Shown: positions 19,417 to 22,500 of the stretch, in pieces | How the letters are laid out: every line of letters begins with the position of its first letter | How positions within the stretch are numbered: the first letter of the stretch is position 1 | DNA from: Glandiceps talaboti | Taxonomy: Eukaryota > Hemichordata > Enteropneusta > Spengelidae | NCBI RefSeq assembly: GCF_964340395.1 | Contig: NC_135557.1 | Location: 18,181,125 to 18,203,624, forward strand | Direction of reading: 5' to 3' | DNA length: 22,500 nucleotides | The notes under the pieces: model-generated | Database searches by the model: none | Told to the model about the DNA's origin: nothing | What the model saw: only the letters and a program-made list of their open reading frames with translations | Program-made: the position numbers and the translations under genes

Positions 19417-19860
19417 GTCTCTACCGTTAGTTTTTTTTTTACATGAATATGCAAGTTTACTCTGTGGCTATCGATCGACGTTGATCTCCTTAGTCAGTTA
19501 GTACAATACACAGCAATGTAGGACTCGTTTACACAATCCCTTCTCTATAGAAATTTTTCAACGCAACGCCCAATCAATACCACACTAGAGAACGAAATCT
19601 CCCGAGGGAATAACGCTTGCTGCAAAAATTCGCTGATTCTAGTGCTTGACAGACCGTTCAACTTACATGCGTTGGTGTTGCAAGGCTAAACACCGTACGA
19701 CCAGTAAACCCGTATATAACTTCGTTGAACAGCTTCGCGAGAGGAAATCAAAAGGTGAATCACGCGCGATCACACGAAGTTCCCGCTGTCATCGCGAGCT
19801 GTGTATTATTGTCGAATTAAAAACCCACGCATACACCGCTGGTTCGAAATTCCTATAGTG
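19417..19860 (-). promoter_or_regulatory. CpG-rich promoter/5' leader region of the minus-strand gene
   Basis: Between 19561 and 19860 I counted 25 CpG in 300 bp, about 1.5 times the number expected from base composition and several times the local background. A minus-strand TATA-like GTTATATACG lies at 19711-19720, so a start near 19685 is possible and gives a leader of about 270 bp before the ATG. A GTAAGT at 19666-19661 could be a donor of a non-coding first exon, but no good acceptor precedes the ATG. The plus-strand 70-codon frame here (19646-19858) is unsupported. Confidence 0.4.
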
Positions 19861-20301
19861 GCAACAAAACAGCAAACAATTCCATTCACTTTCACCATGC
19901 ACTACGTTGGAGCGCCAAGAATTTCTTTGGCACCGTTGAGTGAGCGTGCATTTAATATCTTCTAAAAGGTTACTATATCTGCGATTTAATCTAGCAATAT
20001 ATCAAATTTGACCCGTGACCTCTCCTCGCCAGACTCCTTTCAATCATGTGTGTAGACAACAGTGAAGAATGCTTCAATAGCTAATATTTCATCACGAAAT
20101 GAAATTCAACACCCACAGCTGTCAAGGCTTGTTGAATACAATATGAAAATCACAATTCAGATGAGATCATTTTTTTCTGAGTTAATATTTACACAACTAT
20201 TTTATGTCGATTGTGCAATATATACTTAACACGTCATCACATACTATAGAGGGCGAAGGCAACTTCAGAATCTCCGACTCAGTGTATTCTGTTTATATTA
20301 C
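19861..20301. other. Unique sequence upstream of the promoter, no gene
   Basis: No exon or repeat was seen. The sequence becomes AT-rich again beyond about 19960. Confidence 0.45.
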
Positions 20302-20302
20302 A

Positions 20303-20386
<84 letters not shown>

Positions 20387-20412
20387 GGCTGGCTGTCTGT
20401 CTGGCTGGCTGT
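20302..20412. repeat. (CTGT)n microsatellite with GGCT variants
   Basis: About 21 uninterrupted CTGT units (to 20386) are followed by units changed to GGCT, ending in GTGTATGTAG. The Cys/Leu/Ser/Val frame is an artefact. Confidence 0.97.
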
Positions 20413-21592
20413 GTATGTAGATGCTTCATTAATTCAATTTACAATTATTTCCTATCACTTATCGGAATGCTAAGGATGTCAGATATTGAATTGTTTATAA
20501 GAGGTCTACACAATATGTTTTTTGAAACTCAATAACCAATGACCAGCACTGATGCCATGTTATACCGGTCTTCCTAAAGTTATTGTAATTATTCTGTTCA
20601 ACGACAAAACACAAGCCCATGGGTCAGAGGTCAATATCAAACTACCGTAACTTGTGCTGGATAAGTCTCTGTTGCCCAGACTCTCCAGCCTGATCATGAA
20701 GTGCGCCATTAGCGGTGACGTTTGGGTATCCGAGACTATTGGTACTTTTTAATTTGTTGTAGACTAGCCAAGTAGTAACCATGACTACAGGACATATATG
20801 TGTTATCACCTTTTAAATAGTAGCATATGTGTGTAGTAAACTTGTCATAATATACGGCATTATGAACATTTCCCGCCCCCCCCTCCCCCAAAAAATTGTG
20901 ATTTCCGCATTACTGATAAACCGTTCTTGTATTTCCGTTAGTTACACATTTGTGGTTTATTCTCTTAAGAAGTCTGACTCCGACATAAATATTTACAATT
21001 GACCATTCTATCTAACCGTGCGTGGCTTCTCTACTCCAGTCTAGGGTTTCTTCTTTGTATGTGCATTCACGTATACAAATGTACGGACGATATTCTGATC
21101 GTATCAAGTCATGATCACATTGAAAGCTTTCCGACTGGACGATATGGTAATTATTGTTTGCCTTATTTATTTATTTAAAAGCTTACCGATGTTGCCGTTA
21201 ACAAACAAACTGCTACAATCGCAGAAAAGTAAAATTCTGAGAATATATTTTTGATAACTACATGAATTGATTTTCAACGTTGATATATGATATAATTATT
21301 CTGATACATTTAACCCACACACACTGATTAAGGTGCATTGCATCTTCGTGGTTCTGGCTATTCATGTAAATACACTTCCAAAATTTACCGTTGGTGGCGC
21401 TATTAACAACATCTGATGAGCAATCCGATCGCATATAAATTGCTCCAATTAAGTAGTTTGGTAATTACAATATCTTTTATAGATAACGAGTGACAAGAGT
21501 CACAAATCAAAGACGTTTACAGTCTCAACTCCCTTTTGGTTTCTCTACTTATCAAAGCTTCAAAAATAGAAATATCGAATTGAGTATGTACA
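20413..21592. other. 1.2 kb AT-rich sequence, no supported gene
   Basis: It contains a C-rich run near 20872-20889 (CCCGCCCCCCCCTCCCCC). No exon, RNA gene or tandem array was recognised. Confidence 0.45.
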
Positions 21593-21644
<52 letters not shown>

Positions 21645-21664
21645 AGTCTGCGTGTGTGCGTGCG

Positions 21665-21709
<45 letters not shown>
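21593..21709. repeat. (CTGT)n microsatellite with central GTGC interruption
   Basis: Two runs of TGTC units flank a short AGTCTGCGTGTGTGCGTGCG interruption (about 21645-21664). Confidence 0.97.
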
Positions 21710-22366
21710 TGATTTGGCCACAATATATGTTTTACTGTATTTTCTTTTCACATATATACTTGTGCAAGGTTTGGCAGACTGTGTCAATCCAATCTAGACG
21801 CAATGTAATGCATGCACACGCATTGTCGTTTGGTTGAGCACTTTCCCAGTTTGTATACGTCATCTCAGTATCGTCTGACCATCGCCATACACCTTCCAGT
21901 TCCTAAATGTACCAATAAAACAAAGCATAATTCACATATACGAAATAGATATGCTAACCCATACGATGGTATCAATCAAATAGTAGATATTTTATTATCA
22001 TGTTAGACATGTACAGTTTTAGTGTATTTCCCTCACAAATATTTCGTATTAGTAAACAGTAAACTTAATACTTAAAATCAATCTACCCATTTCAAACAAG
22101 CTTAGAGGACCATCGAATGCATGACTACGTTAATTCTGTTCGAGGCACTAGTAAAAGTGTGCAGCATTTATACTATGTGTGCGAATACACATGTAGAAGA
22201 GGTAACCCATCGTTTTAGAAAACTCAGTGTTCAATAAAATGCCTGACGAAATCAGTACAGCTTTCTGAAGACGTCATATGCTGCAGACAATCTTACAATC
22301 AATAGCAAAGTAAGCACAGGTTATACTTAAACAACAATAGCACATCCCAGTCAGGACAGTATCATA
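21710..22366. other. AT-rich sequence, no gene
   Basis: Two pyrimidine-CAG sites (near 21868 and 21899) look like acceptors, but the frames after them are short. A CRE-like GACGTCAT lies near 22272. No further support. Confidence 0.4.
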
Positions 22367-22464
22367 ATTTATTGCCTGTCTGAGGGCTGGCATCATCATA
22401 TTTGGGTAAAGAGTCCCAGCCTGAGGGCAGGTAAAATTGGGATATTGCCTGATATTGCATGTAA
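22367..22464. repeat. Small CCTG/AGGG repeat cluster of unknown nature
   Basis: GCCTGTCTGAGGGCTGG (22374-22390) and GCCTGAGGGCAGG (about 22419-22431) are related. The second folds as CCTG-AGGG-CAGG. TATTGCCTGATATTGCATG follows, with a GATATT-GCATGT-AATATC hairpin. On the minus strand AATAAA (22373-22368) lies next to it. This may be the edge of an interspersed element or a 3' end, cut by the window boundary. Confidence 0.3.
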
Positions 22465-22500
22465 TATCAATATTATTTTTAGTACACCAACCACTCGTTC

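Overview
The window looks like AT-rich (roughly 36-38% GC by eye), gene-poor animal nuclear DNA. No open reading frame has the length or motifs of a complete protein, and there are no operon-like runs of genes. What I do see is dense long microsatellites, a 5'-truncated LINE, an LTR-like end, several degenerate tandem and inverted repeats, and one convincing first-exon/promoter signature. The abundance of (ACAT)n and (ACAG)n tetranucleotides plus LINE debris suggests a marine invertebrate (mollusc, hemichordate or similar). That is inference; no host gene here fixes the taxon.

Layout. 1-255: minus-strand LTR-like end (CCAAT boxes, TATA box, AATAAA, and a possible tRNA primer-binding site) running off the left edge. 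386-1081: (TA)n and (ATGT)n/(CTGT)n microsatellites. 1996-3067: two arrays of the same 42-43 bp unit in opposite orientation about 750 bp apart, like a foldback or satellite-carrying transposon. 3823-3963, 5466-5503 and 5698-5763: further microsatellites. 5881-6030: the C-terminal end of a LINE ORF2 on the minus strand. 7866-7979 and 10071-10340: compound microsatellites, the second a GAT/GGT array that creates false poly-Asp, poly-Met, poly-His and poly-Ile frames. 11290-11556: a diverged duplication with a period of about 131 bp. 12690-13010: a CpG-enriched patch. 13300-13942: about four copies of a 157-170 bp tandem repeat. 14494-14820: a GC-rich, hairpin-rich block of about 303 bp bounded by an exact 12-bp direct repeat. 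15320-15927: (CATA)n arrays. 16234-16855: an inverted-repeat (MITE-like) element followed by a direct duplication. 17295-17461: (ATGT)n/(CTGT)n. 19332-19860: the best host-gene signal, a short minus-strand first coding exon with a signal-anchor-like N-terminus, a consensus splice donor, and an upstream CpG-rich promoter region with a TATA-like box. 20302-21709: long (CTGT)n arrays. The right end holds a small CCTG/AGGG repeat cluster.

If the 19.4 kb exon is real, the gene is transcribed towards lower coordinates and much of the window would be its first intron; no second exon could be assigned. No CRISPR array, rRNA gene or convincing tRNA gene was found. I did not find a clearly new biological system. 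The most unusual items are the GC-rich structured block at 14.5-14.8 kb, the oppositely oriented 42-bp arrays, and the 160-bp tandem repeat.
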